A stretch of DNA of 25,294 bases, taken from Ruminococcus sp. AM22-13. GTDB taxonomy: Bacteria; Bacillota; Clostridia; Lachnospirales; Lachnospiraceae. A program made the translations under genes and the position numbers. Of the stretch, positions 1 through 7,332 are shown piece after piece. The number at the start of each line of letters is the position of its first letter. Position 1 is the first letter of the stretch. The stretch lies in NCBI RefSeq assembly GCF_003471165.1, contig NZ_QRIL01000018.1:1-25294 (forward strand), in the 5' to 3' direction. The notes under the pieces are model-generated. The model was not told where the DNA came from and did no database searches. It was given only the letters and a program-made list of their open reading frames with translations.

Positions 1-53
1 ATCGATTTAAAGTCCTTAAGTTGACGCTAAGTTCCCAACATTGGGGTGAGAGA

Positions 54-635
54 ATGAAAAGAAAAAGAAAATTTCCCGTTTTGCTTTTATTCTTTTTAGG
101 ATTTCTGGCAGGGAACCTGATACCAAACATTATCTGGAAAATAAAATGGCAGCAGAAAACCTGGGCGTCAATTTATTTTTTAAGTACATTTGCAGGAAAG
201 GATATATCAGGAATAGAATATCTGAAAGAGATAATGAAGTATAGAGGATGCTTTTATCTACTGAATGTAATCTGCGGATTTTCCGTTTTTGGCGAGCCTC
301 TTTCTGTTATAACACTTATAGCTTCCGGACTCTATACGGGTATTATAATGTCTGCATCCATACTGGAATTTGGATTTGCGGGCGGAGTGATCGGTATGGG
401 ACTTTTGCTTCCCCAATATTTATTTTATATTCCGGTCTGGTTGTATTCTATGGAACAGGAATGGATAATGTCATCGGAAATATGGAAAAATAAAGGTTTA
501 ATTTTCGGAAAGATAAGTATGTATTTACGTAGAATGACGTTTGCTTTTCTGCTATATTTTCTGGGAATCCTTGTAGAATGTTTCGTAAATCCCTGGATCA
601 TCAGTAAAATTCTGGAATATATTAAAATTTTTTGA
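54..635 (+). CDS. spoIIM: SpoIIM-like stage II sporulation membrane protein
   Basis: A 193-residue, very hydrophobic protein with about five predicted membrane segments and a basic N-terminus (MKRKRKF). Length and pattern fit SpoIIM (DUF95), which with SpoIID and SpoIIP forms the peptidoglycan-degrading complex that drives engulfment of the forespore. The frame opens at a TTG at 21, but ATG 54 is the better start because GGGGTGAG lies just upstream at 43-50 and the protein then begins at the usual basic segment. The next gene on the strand is a xerD-type recombinase; spoIIM and xerD/ripX also lie near each other in Bacillus subtilis, which supports the call. Only 53 bases precede the start, so its promoter is not visible. 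Family assignment is by pattern and context; other DUF95 proteins remain possible. Confidence 0.75.
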   Translation: MKRKRKFPVLLLFFLGFLAGNLIPNIIWKIKWQQKTWASIYFLSTFAGKDISGIEYLKEIMKYRGCFYLLNVICGFSVFGEPLSVITLIASGLYTGIIMSASILEFGFAGGVIGMGLLLPQYLFYIPVWLYSMEQEWIMSSEIWKNKGLIFGKISMYLRRMTFAFLLYFLGILVECFVNPWIISKILEYIKIF

Positions 636-1056
636 ATGATATATTTACCATATTTAGTGTTGGTTGTCATAAAATCTCCGAGATATAGTATATCATGCTG
701 AAAAGGCTTGAAATACCGCGCTTTAAGGCAAAAAAAGGGTTTGATTTTATGTAAAATAAACAGTATAATACATATACATTTTAGAATAATAACGGATCAG
801 AAGTGCTATGACGAGTATTATTATGGTTTGGTGATGGTCAAGCGGATATTCGCAATCCGCTTCGCTACGTAGCTCTACACCGAATAACTGCTCCGCAGTT
901 TATCAGAAGGAGCTTGCACTCCTCCTGATACAAGTAAGTCCCCACCCACTGCTTATTGCTTTTCGCAATTGAAGCAGGGGACTTACTTGATTCGATTAAA
1001 TAAATACACATTATTTCCTTACTATTTCAATGATGAATCAGATGTGTATTTTGTGC
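636..1056. other. Intergenic region with a cluster of stem-loops
   Basis: This gap between the spoIIM-like and xerD genes has no convincing coding sequence. Its right half holds four adjacent hairpins: AGCGGAT/ATCCGCT (839-859 region), AACTG/CAGTT (about 886-900), a TATCAG-AGGAG/CTCCT-CTGATA arm pair (901-930), and a long palindrome at 931-989. A further perfect 10-base inverted repeat (AAATACACAT at 1002-1011, ATGTGTATTT at 1042-1051) follows. No clear terminator with a T-run is seen just after the spoIIM-like gene. The left half (636-830) is AT-rich and shows nothing recognisable. Confidence 0.7.
931..989. repeat. Palindromic dispersed element, copy 1
   Basis: The outer arms CAAGTAAGTCCCC (931-943) and GGGGACTTACTTG (977-989) are perfect reverse complements. 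The inner arms CTGCTTATTGC and GCAATTGAAGCAG pair around a short T-rich loop. Read on the minus strand, 949-979 matches 19590-19620 in 30 of 31 bases, so this is a repeat family and not a private terminator. No coding capacity and no transposase are seen. Palindrome, size and intergenic position resemble REP or MITE-type elements. Confidence 0.8.
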
Positions 1057-1085
1057 TTGGATATATTTTGATATTTAGCTAAAAT
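1057..1085 (+). promoter_or_regulatory. Predicted vegetative promoter for the xerD-type gene
   Basis: A -35 hexamer TTGGAT (1057-1062) and a -10 hexamer TAAAAT (1080-1085) are separated by 17 bases, placing a start of transcription near 1092 and leaving a 5' leader of about 55 bases. A perfect 10-base inverted repeat (1002-1011/1042-1051) lies just upstream of the -35. Confidence 0.5.
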
Positions 1086-1147
1086 GTTGGGGATGTCATT
1101 ATCTGCTACATAGGATAAACAATAAAAGGGAACGGAAGCGTGGGAAT

Positions 1148-2032
1148 ATGGATATAGAAATAAGGGAATTTATCACATATCTGCATGATATAAAGAAAAC
1201 ATCTACAAATACAGAAATTTCTTATAAAAGAGATTTGAAAAAAATGGCAGAATTTCTGGAAGAACGGGGAATCAGAAATTATAAAGATGTGAAAGAACTT
1301 GAACTTGAAGGATACATAAGTTATATGGAACGTGAGAAATTTGCATCATCCTCCATTTCAAGAAGTGTTGCATCTATGAGAGCGTTTTTTCAGTATTTGT
1401 GGAAAGAAGGCGTAATTACAAAAGATCCGGCAGAAAATCTGAAACCACCGAAGGTTGAGAAAAAAGCACCGGAGATACTCACGATAGAAGAGGTAGATAA
1501 ACTGCTTCAGCAGCCGAATCTGGATACACCAAAAGGGATAAGAGATTCTGCAATGCTGGAATTATTATATGCTACAGGTATGCGTGTAAGCGAGATGCTA
1601 CACCTGCAGATTTTTGATGTGAATCTTCAATTTGGATATGTAGTCTGCCATGAGAATGGAAAAGAGAGGATTATTCCTATCGGACTTCCGTGTAAAAAGG
1701 CTATGGAACGATATTTGAAGACATCCAGAACTACTTTTGTAAAAGATGAAAAAGAAACTGCATTATTTACAAATTGTTCCGGGAAGGCGATGAGTCGTCA
1801 GGGATTCTGGAAGATGCTGAAAGGATATGCGGATGATGCCGGGATTAAGAGAGATATTGCGCCGCATACGCTGCGCCATTCCTTTGCAGTACATATGCTT
1901 CAGAATGGCGCAGATATACGAAGTGTTCAGGAAATGCTGGGACATTCAGATATTTCTACTACGCAGGTTTATCTGGGTATGAATATGAACAAGATGCGGG
2001 ATGTGTATATGAAAACACACCCACGTCATTGA
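1148..2032 (+). CDS. xerD: XerD-type site-specific tyrosine recombinase
   Basis: A 294-residue tyrosine recombinase, the usual length for XerC/XerD, which resolve chromosome dimers at dif. The N-terminal SAM-like core-binding domain covers about residues 1-90 and the catalytic domain about 108-290. Visible catalytic residues are R146 (ATGMRVSE), H240 and R243 (HTLRHSF), H266 (LGHSD) and the nucleophile Y275. The beta-hairpin that carries the catalytic lysine reads HENGKER where E. coli XerD has GKGNKER; by residue count it is one residue shorter, and K172 here aligns best with the second lysine of the E. coli motif. The ribosome site before ATG 1148 is weak (TGGGAA). Its position after a spoIIM-like gene, and the absence of phage genes, favour a housekeeping Xer protein over an integrase. 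XerC versus XerD cannot be settled from this window. Confidence 0.88.
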   Translation: MDIEIREFITYLHDIKKTSTNTEISYKRDLKKMAEFLEERGIRNYKDVKELELEGYISYMEREKFASSSISRSVASMRAFFQYLWKEGVITKDPAENLKPPKVEKKAPEILTIEEVDKLLQQPNLDTPKGIRDSAMLELLYATGMRVSEMLHLQIFDVNLQFGYVVCHENGKERIIPIGLPCKKAMERYLKTSRTTFVKDEKETALFTNCSGKAMSRQGFWKMLKGYADDAGIKRDIAPHTLRHSFAVHMLQNGADIRSVQEMLGHSDISTTQVYLGMNMNKMRDVYMKTHPRH

Positions 2033-2097
2033 TATATACAGTGCGTATCTATAAATGTTAAAAAGGAAAAAATGGATGATAGTGTCTATTTAAAAAT

Positions 2098-2134
2098 AAA
2101 AAGCTTCCGCTGTATTTGGTGGAAGCTTTTTGCG
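2098..2134 (+). terminator. Intrinsic terminator after the xerD-type gene
   Basis: Perfect arms AAAAAGCTTCC (2098-2108) and GGAAGCTTTTT (2121-2131) around a 12-base loop, with the downstream T-run partly inside the stem. It lies 66 bases after the stop codon. Confidence 0.8.
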
Positions 2135-2146
2135 TAAGAAAATTAC

Positions 2147-2319
2147 GAAATGGCACAGTAGTGTGTCAACAAGCTGATTTCTTGAACAATCTTACGTCTA
2201 AATTTCTTATTTCCGCGTTGTCGTCAATCGCCGTAGCCACCGCTACGCCTCTCTCCTTCGCCTTGAAATAAGAAAATTTATCCTGCAAGATTGTTTCAAG
2301 AATCAACTTGTCGGCACAC
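2147..2319. repeat. Long near-perfect inverted repeat between converging genes
   Basis: The left arm (2161-2213) and right arm (2265-2319) are reverse complements over about 54 bases with only a few mismatches and one-base gaps. The 51-base centre carries a further perfect 6-base hairpin, CGTAGC (2232-2237) with GCTACG (2242-2247). Similarity continues outward: GAAATG at 2147-2152 mirrors the last codons of aroF, so the right arm reaches that gene's stop codon. It sits where xerD and aroF converge and could act as a two-way transcription barrier, but its length and cruciform shape are more like a mobile palindromic element. Confidence 0.8.
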
Positions 2320-3350
2320 TAGCACATTTCAGCGATTGTATACAGAAGACGCTCGGATTCTTCCCATCCAAGACATGGGTCTGTGATGGATTTTCCATAA
2401 ATGTGGTCACATCCGATCTTCTGATTGCCTGGCTCAATATAACTCTCGATCATAAGACCTTTAACCAGAGTATGAAGTTCCGGATTAACCTGACGGCTGT
2501 GAAGAACTTCTTTGGCAATACGAACCTGCTGGTCATACTGTTTATTAGAATTGGAGTGGTTAGTATCAACAATAACAGCCGGATTTTTCAGGTTCTTTTC
2601 CTGATATTTTTCCCAGAGAAGACGAAGATCTTCGTAATGATAGTTTGGGATTGTTTCGCCATGTTTGTTTACAGCACCACGAAGAATCGTATGAGCAAGT
2701 TCATTACCGGTAGTCTCTACCTCCCAGCTTCTGTAAATGAAACGATGTCCGCCCTGTGCTGCAACAACTGAGTTAAGCATAACTGCAAGGTCACCGCTGG
2801 TAGGGTTCTTCATACCTGCAGGAACTTCCATACCGCTGACAGTAAGACGATGCTGCTGATTTTCTACGGAACGTGCGCCTACTGCTACATAAGAAAGCAG
2901 GTCGGAAAGATAACGATAGTTCTCTGGATAAAGCATTTCATCTGCGCATGTCATTCCACTGGTCTGAATTGCATGAATATGCATTTTACGGATTGCAATA
3001 AGACCTGCGAGAAGGTTTGGCTGTTTTTCGGGATCCGGCTGGTGAATCATACCCTTATAGCCTTCTCCTGTTGTTCTCGGCTTATTTGTGTAAACACGTG
3101 GAACAATCAGAACCTTGTCAGCTATTTTTTCCTGAACATTGCGTAATCTGGTAAGATAATCCAGAACAGCATCTTCGTTATCTGCTGAACAAGGACCGAT
3201 GATTGCAAGGAATTTATCGGATTTTCCGGTAAAAACATCACGCAGTTCCTTATCTCTTGCATCTTTAATGGCCTGAATTTCAGCATCAATGGGATACTGA
3301 TTGCGAATTTCTTCAGGGGTTGGTAATTTTTTGATAAAATCGAATCCCAT
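2319..3350 (-). CDS. aroF: 3-deoxy-7-phosphoheptulonate (DAHP) synthase, class I
   Basis: A 343-residue AroF/G/H-type enzyme that condenses phosphoenolpyruvate and erythrose 4-phosphate, the first step of aromatic amino acid synthesis. Motifs in order: GPCSADN with metal-binding C54; PRTTGEGYKG with K99; KNPTSGDLAVM; AQGGHRFIYR; VDTNHSNSNKQ with H265; ESYIEPGNQ with E302; SITDPCLGWEES with D324. C54, H265, E302 and D324 correspond to the four metal ligands of E. coli AroG. The open frame extends upstream, but ATG at 3350 is chosen because AAGGAG lies about ten bases before it and homologues start at this point. It starts 46 bases after the end of the flippase gene on the same strand, so the two may be cotranscribed, although a promoter inside the end of the flippase gene cannot be excluded. 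Feedback specificity cannot be read from the sequence. Confidence 0.95.
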   Translation of the reverse strand: MGFDFIKKLPTPEEIRNQYPIDAEIQAIKDARDKELRDVFTGKSDKFLAIIGPCSADNEDAVLDYLTRLRNVQEKIADKVLIVPRVYTNKPRTTGEGYKGMIHQPDPEKQPNLLAGLIAIRKMHIHAIQTSGMTCADEMLYPENYRYLSDLLSYVAVGARSVENQQHRLTVSGMEVPAGMKNPTSGDLAVMLNSVVAAQGGHRFIYRSWEVETTGNELAHTILRGAVNKHGETIPNYHYEDLRLLWEKYQEKNLKNPAVIVDTNHSNSNKQYDQQVRIAKEVLHSRQVNPELHTLVKGLMIESYIEPGNQKIGCDHIYGKSITDPCLGWEESERLLYTIAEMC

Positions 3351-3396
3351 GGTTGTATCTCCTTTGTGTCTTTTTGTGTCGCTTTTTCGGCGTTTA

Positions 3397-4740
3397 TTAT
3401 AAACCATTCTTATCTGAATGTCGATAGGGAAAATATTTTTCGGATAATACATACATATGAAGCAGGGTAAGAACAAGCTCTCCACAGAGAATTCCATACA
3501 GATATCCACGTATTCCGAAAACTGGAATAGCAAATAATACAAAACATACCCGGATACAGATACTGATCATACTGTGAATCAGGCAGGTTCCTGATTTGCC
3601 AAGTCCGTTTAATACACTGGTGAGAGTCGTATTGAGGTATAAAAAAGGGCAGATATATGCCATAGTGTGAATATAAGTACCTGCAGTCTGGCTGTGAAAC
3701 AAAAAGTTTCCGAAAAATTCTCCGAAAAATAAAAACAGGATCATACAAAAACCGCCAAACAGCAGGCAATATCTGAAAATCTGGTGAACCACATATTGTA
3801 TCCGCTTCTGATAACCAAGTGTCTGGAGTTCTGTAATGGAAGGAAGCAGCATAACAGCGGCTGAATTTGTGATCGTTGCAGGAAACAGGATGAGAGGAAG
3901 AGCCATACCGGTAAAAACACCGTAAATACTTAATGCGTCTTTAGCACTTAATCCAGACATTTGTAATCTGGCAGGGATGAGAATGACTTCCATACTGCTG
4001 AGGACGGTCAGAAGTATTTTGTTTAGAGTAAGAGGCATAGAAATCTGAAACAGATTTTTTAAAATCCGGCCAGAATTTTTTATATGTGAAAAAGTATAAT
4101 CTGTTTTCTTTAAATGCATACTGACAGCAAAAAGAGAAATAAAAGAAGAGGCGATTTCCCCGATAAGATTTCCGCCAACCGCTATCGCCGGAGTAATGGT
4201 ACGTTTTTGTGATTCAAAAATAAGGTAGAGAACATAACAGCCGCCTACACGAAAAATCTGTTCGAGAAGCTGTACCCCTGCCGGAAAACCTGCTTTTTTT
4301 CTGCCAAAATAGTAACTGTTAACACAAGTATGAAGTGTACTTAAAGGGATACTAAAAGACAGTATCTGTATCAGAAAGGCAGTTTGGGACTCTTTGAGAA
4401 TCTGTGTAGCCCAGAAATCCGCATGAGTATAAAGAATCCAGGAAAGGAACAAAGAAAGCATAATAGAAAATATCGTGCCAATGATGAAATAATCACCGGC
4501 GTGTCTGGGGGTATGAAGGGCAGTTTCTGAAGCTGTAAGGCGGGAAATCGCTGACTGTATACCTGAGGCGCAAACGGCCATTACCAGAAGCTGCAAAGGA
4601 AGAACAAGCTGGAAAAGTCCCAGTCCATGTGCACCGATCGTATGAGAAAGGAATATTCTGTAAAAGAAGCCTAAAAGTCTGCTAAGCAGTCCGGTAAAAG
4701 TAAGTAGTAAAGTCCCCTTTATAAAAAGCATTTTTGACAT
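3397..4740 (-). CDS. SpoVB/MATE-like polysaccharide (lipid II-type) flippase
   Basis: A 447-residue protein with about 12-14 predicted membrane helices. The N-terminal segment (LLLTFTGLLSRLLGFFYRIFLSHTIGAHGLGLFQL) is the signature start of SpoVB and related MOP-superfamily exporters, followed by internal repeats of the same fold. SpoVB-type proteins are thought to move lipid-linked cell-wall precursors for spore cortex synthesis; a MurJ-like or general polysaccharide role is the alternative, hence no gene symbol. The start ATG at 4740 has only a weak ribosome site, and a second ATG three codons in is no better. Downstream on the same strand is aroF, 46 bases away. The upstream region up to the divergent rrf2 gene contains a palindromic element and no obvious promoter for this gene. 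Confidence 0.82.
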   Translation of the reverse strand: MSKMLFIKGTLLLTFTGLLSRLLGFFYRIFLSHTIGAHGLGLFQLVLPLQLLVMAVCASGIQSAISRLTASETALHTPRHAGDYFIIGTIFSIMLSLFLSWILYTHADFWATQILKESQTAFLIQILSFSIPLSTLHTCVNSYYFGRKKAGFPAGVQLLEQIFRVGGCYVLYLIFESQKRTITPAIAVGGNLIGEIASSFISLFAVSMHLKKTDYTFSHIKNSGRILKNLFQISMPLTLNKILLTVLSSMEVILIPARLQMSGLSAKDALSIYGVFTGMALPLILFPATITNSAAVMLLPSITELQTLGYQKRIQYVVHQIFRYCLLFGGFCMILFLFFGEFFGNFLFHSQTAGTYIHTMAYICPFLYLNTTLTSVLNGLGKSGTCLIHSMISICIRVCFVLFAIPVFGIRGYLYGILCGELVLTLLHMYVLSEKYFPYRHSDKNGL

Positions 4741-4763
4741 AATAAAGTTTTCAGCCCTTTTAA

Positions 4764-4876
4764 GTTTGCTGCGTAATAATGCTTACTATTCACTACTGAT
4801 GTCCCGTAAGGTCTGTGCATCGCGAAGCGTGTTACTGGGCACGGAGTGAACAGTAACCTTAATAACGCTTTTACAG
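4764..4876. repeat. Imperfect palindromic element between the divergent flippase and rrf2 genes
   Basis: The left flank TGCTGCG...CTATTCAC (4768-4793) and right flank GTGAACAG...ACAGCA (4847-4879 region) are reverse complements at 17 of 22 positions over the best stretch, with TGCTG/CAGCA at the ends. The interior holds further partial pairings, such as GTCCCGTAA with TTACTGGGCAC and a CGCGAAGCG hairpin. It has no coding potential. Base composition is richer in GC than the surrounding spacer. Exact ends are uncertain. Confidence 0.55.
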
Positions 4877-4897
4877 CAATATATGTACAAAACAGCC

Positions 4898-4926
4898 TTG
4901 ACAGAACAAATAGTTTCTGGTAAAGT
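4898..4926 (+). promoter_or_regulatory. Predicted promoter of the rrf2-iscS-nifU operon
   Basis: A perfect -35 TTGACA (4898-4903), a 17-base spacer and a -10 TAAAGT (4921-4926). Start of transcription is expected near 4933. The leader (4933-4964) contains GAAATCCGAGGGAAACACTG, which may hold a binding site for the Rrf2 protein itself; this is a guess from position, as no clean palindrome is seen. Confidence 0.65.
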
Positions 4927-4976
4927 AATCATGAAATCCGAGGGAAACACTGGGAATTAAAAAACGAGGTGAGAAA

Positions 4977-5453
4977 ATGAAACTGTCAACAAGAGCACGT
5001 TATGGTTTGAAAGCGTTGATAGACCTGGGATTACACAGCGAAAATGAAGCAGTCTCTTTACAGAGCATTGCAGAAAGACAGGATATTTCCACAAGCTATC
5101 TCGAACAGCTTATGGCCATGCTTAAGAAAGCTGGTCTGGTAAAGAGCAGCAGAGGTGCCTATGGCGGTTATCAGCTTGGCAAGCCGGCAGATGCGATCTC
5201 GGTCGGTGAAGTCCTGCGAGTGCTGGAAGGCAGCCTGGAAGCAGCAGCCTGCCCTGGGATCGAGAACGATGGAACCTGTCATGGCAGCGATGTCTGTGTG
5301 GCGAAACTCGTCTGGAAGAGAATTAACGACAGTATTACAAACGCTGTGGATACCCTGATGCTTGGTCAGCTGATCGATGAAAGCAGAAGAGTACATGAAG
5401 AAAAAATGGAAAGCCTGAACACAAAGGAAATGGTGTCAGACATACTTAAATAA
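4977..5453 (+). CDS. Rrf2-family transcriptional regulator, IscR-like
   Basis: A 158-residue Rrf2 protein. Residues 1-65 form the winged helix (MKLSTRARYGLKALIDL, then SYLEQLMAMLKKAGLVKSSRGAYGGYQL). It keeps three cysteines in the cluster-binding loop, C92, C101 and C107, spaced C-x8-C-x5-C, where E. coli IscR has C-x5-C-x5-C. Cysteine retention favours iron-sulfur sensing over the cysteine-free CymR type. It is the first gene of an operon with a cysteine desulfurase and a NifU-like scaffold; the classic arrangement is that the apo/holo switch of the regulator adjusts cluster assembly. The ribosome site GAGGTGAG precedes ATG 4977. The stop is 17 bases before the next start. IscR-type function is inferred from family and context. 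Confidence 0.9.
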   Translation: MKLSTRARYGLKALIDLGLHSENEAVSLQSIAERQDISTSYLEQLMAMLKKAGLVKSSRGAYGGYQLGKPADAISVGEVLRVLEGSLEAAACPGIENDGTCHGSDVCVAKLVWKRINDSITNAVDTLMLGQLIDESRRVHEEKMESLNTKEMVSDILK

Positions 5454-5470
5454 AACAGGAGGACAAGAAA

Positions 5471-6652
5471 ATGGGAAAAATGATTTATCTGGACAATGCA
5501 GCAACAACTAAAACAGCACCGGAGGTTGTCCAGGCAATGCTGCCATATTTTTCAGAATATTATGGCAACCCGTCCAGTATTTATGATTTTGCAGGCAAGA
5601 GCAAAGAAGCGATCACAAAAGGAAGAGAGCAGATCGCAGAAGTTCTTGGTGCAAAGAAAGAAGAAATTTATTTTACAGCCGGTGGATCTGAAGCTGATAA
5701 CTGGGCTTTGAAAGCAACTTTCGAAGCATATAAATCAAAAGGAAACCACATCATCACAACAAAGATTGAGCATCACGCAATTCTTCATACATGTGAATAC
5801 TTGGAGAAACGCGGCGCGAAGATCACATATGTAGATGTAGATGAGAATGGTATTGTGAAACTGGATGAACTTGAGAAAGCTATCACACCAGAGACAATCC
5901 TGATTTCTGTTATGTTTGCAAACAATGAAATTGGTTCTATCCAGCCAATTAAAGAAATCGGCCGTATCGCAAAAGAGCATGGCGTTCTTTTCCATACAGA
6001 TGCTGTTCAGGCATTCTGCCAGGTTCCGATCAATGTAGATGAATGTAATATTGATATGTTAAGTTCCAGCGGACATAAGATTAACGGACCAAAAGGAATC
6101 GGTTTCTTATACATCCGTAAAGGTGTGAAGATTCGTTCTTTCGTACATGGCGGAGCACAGGAACGTAAACGTCGTGCCGGTACAGAAAATGTTCCGGGAA
6201 TCGTTGGATACGGTGCAGCAGCAGCTCGCGCGAACGCTTCCATGAAAGAGCGTACAGAGAAAGAAATCGCTATCAGAGATCATCTGATTCACAGAATTGA
6301 GACAGAAATTCCATATGTAAAAGTAAACGGAGATCGTGTAAAACGTCTTCCAAATAATGTAAATGTCAGCTTCCAGTTTGTAGAAGGCGAATCCCTTCTT
6401 CTGATGCTTGATAATTATGGAATCTGTGCATCAAGCGGATCTGCATGTACCTCAGGTTCTCTTGATCCGTCTCATGTACTTCTGGCAATCGGTCTGCCGC
6501 ATGAGATCGCACATGGTTCTCTGCGTATGACTCTCAGCGAAGAGACAACAATGGAAGATGTAGATTTCACAGTAGACAGACTGAAGGAAATTGTAGCACA
6601 TTTAAGAAGCATGTCTCCATTATATGAAGACTTTATGAAAAAACAGAAATAA
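5471..6652 (+). CDS. nifS: Cysteine desulfurase, NifS/IscS type
   Basis: A 393-residue PLP enzyme that takes sulfur from cysteine and passes it, as a persulfide, to the neighbouring scaffold for iron-sulfur cluster assembly. Visible residues: the start MIYLDNAATT, H101 of the EHHA motif, D177 and Q180 (HTDAVQ), the PLP lysine K203 (SSGHKINGPKG), and the persulfide cysteine C326 within SSGSACTSGSLDPSHVL. The extended loop around C326 is typical of group I (NifS/IscS) enzymes. AGGAGG at 5457-5462 gives a strong start at 5471. It lies 17 bases after the rrf2 gene and 24 bases before the nifU-like gene, so all three are likely one transcript. IscS is an equally valid name. Confidence 0.95.
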   Translation: MGKMIYLDNAATTKTAPEVVQAMLPYFSEYYGNPSSIYDFAGKSKEAITKGREQIAEVLGAKKEEIYFTAGGSEADNWALKATFEAYKSKGNHIITTKIEHHAILHTCEYLEKRGAKITYVDVDENGIVKLDELEKAITPETILISVMFANNEIGSIQPIKEIGRIAKEHGVLFHTDAVQAFCQVPINVDECNIDMLSSSGHKINGPKGIGFLYIRKGVKIRSFVHGGAQERKRRAGTENVPGIVGYGAAAARANASMKERTEKEIAIRDHLIHRIETEIPYVKVNGDRVKRLPNNVNVSFQFVEGESLLLMLDNYGICASSGSACTSGSLDPSHVLLAIGLPHEIAHGSLRMTLSEETTMEDVDFTVDRLKEIVAHLRSMSPLYEDFMKKQK

Positions 6653-6676
6653 GCAGGATAACAGGAGGAAATACAA

Positions 6677-7126
6677 ATGGCTTACAGTGAGAAAGTAATG
6701 GATCATTTTCAGCATCCACGTAATGTTGGAGAAATAGAGAACGCAAGTGGCGTAGGAACAGTAGGAAATGCAAAATGCGGTGATATCATGAGAATTTTCC
6801 TTGATATTGATGATGAGACACATATCATCAAAGACTGCAAATTCAAAACATTTGGATGTGGTGCAGCAGTAGCAACCAGCAGCATGGCAACAGAGATGGT
6901 AATGGGAAAAACTATCGAAGAAGCTATGGAAGTTACAAATAAAGCTGTTATGGAAGCTCTTGACGGACTTCCGCCAGTAAAAGTTCACTGCTCTCTGCTT
7001 GCAGAGGAAGCAATCCATGCTGCTTTATGGGACTATGCCCAGAAACATCACATTGAGATTAAAGGTCTTAAGAAACCGAAGTCTGATATTCACGAAGGTG
7101 AAGAAGCAGAAGAGGAAGAATATTAA
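6677..7126 (+). CDS. nifU: NifU/IscU-like iron-sulfur cluster scaffold
   Basis: A 149-residue scaffold of the IscU/NifU N-terminal family. The three cluster cysteines are C34 (NAKCGD), C61 (FGCGAA) and C105 (KVHCSLLAEEA), with D36 next to the first cysteine as in IscU. There is no C-terminal NifU thioredoxin-like domain; instead the protein ends in an acidic tail (GEEAEEEEY). It probably receives sulfur from the desulfurase encoded 24 bases upstream. AGGAGG precedes ATG 6677. A terminator follows 60 bases later, so this is the last gene of the operon and no Hsc chaperone or ferredoxin gene is attached. Confidence 0.93.
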   Translation: MAYSEKVMDHFQHPRNVGEIENASGVGTVGNAKCGDIMRIFLDIDDETHIIKDCKFKTFGCGAAVATSSMATEMVMGKTIEEAMEVTNKAVMEALDGLPPVKVHCSLLAEEAIHAALWDYAQKHHIEIKGLKKPKSDIHEGEEAEEEEY

Positions 7127-7184
7127 TCAGTTTTTTCAGAAAGCTGAATCTGTTTGTGATTTGAAATCGTTATATTAAAAGAAG

Positions 7185-7218
7185 GGGCGGATGATACTCA
7201 TCATCTGCCCTGCGTTTT
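7185..7218 (+). terminator. Intrinsic terminator of the rrf2-nifS-nifU operon
   Basis: Stem GGGCGGATGAT (7185-7195) with ATCATCTGCCC (7200-7210), one G-T wobble, loop ACTC, followed by TGCGTTTTAT. Confidence 0.85.
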
Positions 7219-7230
7219 ATATTGTAAAGT

Positions 7231-7263
7231 TAGGATCAAAAGGTCTTTTGACCCTGATATCAT
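7231..7263. repeat. Small palindromic element, copy 1 (ends TAGGATCAAAAG / ACCCTGATATCAT)
   Basis: GGATCAAAAG and CTTTTGACCC pair at 9 of 10 positions around a two-base centre, followed by the tail TGATATCAT. The same ends recur at 12440-12503: the left end agrees at 10 of 12 bases and the right end at 15 of 16. It lies between the nifU terminator and the P-type ATPase gene, in its leader or promoter region. Confidence 0.6.
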
Positions 7264-7332
7264 TACAAAGCGGGCAGTTATTGTTCGTTTTGGTCTCATT
7301 AACAATTTATCTATTTTCTGCAGGAGGTAAAG

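Noticed and set aside
21..53. Longer spoIIM-like protein from TTG 21
   Set aside because: No ribosome site before 21, while GGGGTGAG precedes ATG 54, and the added residues do not resemble a SpoIIM start.
1148..2032. Phage or integrative element integrase with attachment site
   Set aside because: Length and motifs fit chromosomal Xer proteins, there is no excisionase, tRNA or cargo gene next to it, and the neighbour is a spoIIM-like gene.
2161..2319. Insertion sequence
   Set aside because: The inverted arms enclose only about 50 bases with no transposase, so at most a non-autonomous element.
2403..3146. Plus-strand open frames over aroF
   Set aside because: They are antisense shadows of a well-conserved gene, with no ribosome sites or recognisable domains.
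3351..3542. N-terminal extension of DAHP synthase
   Set aside because: It overlaps the end of the flippase gene and lacks similarity to the family; a clear AAGGAG precedes ATG 3350.
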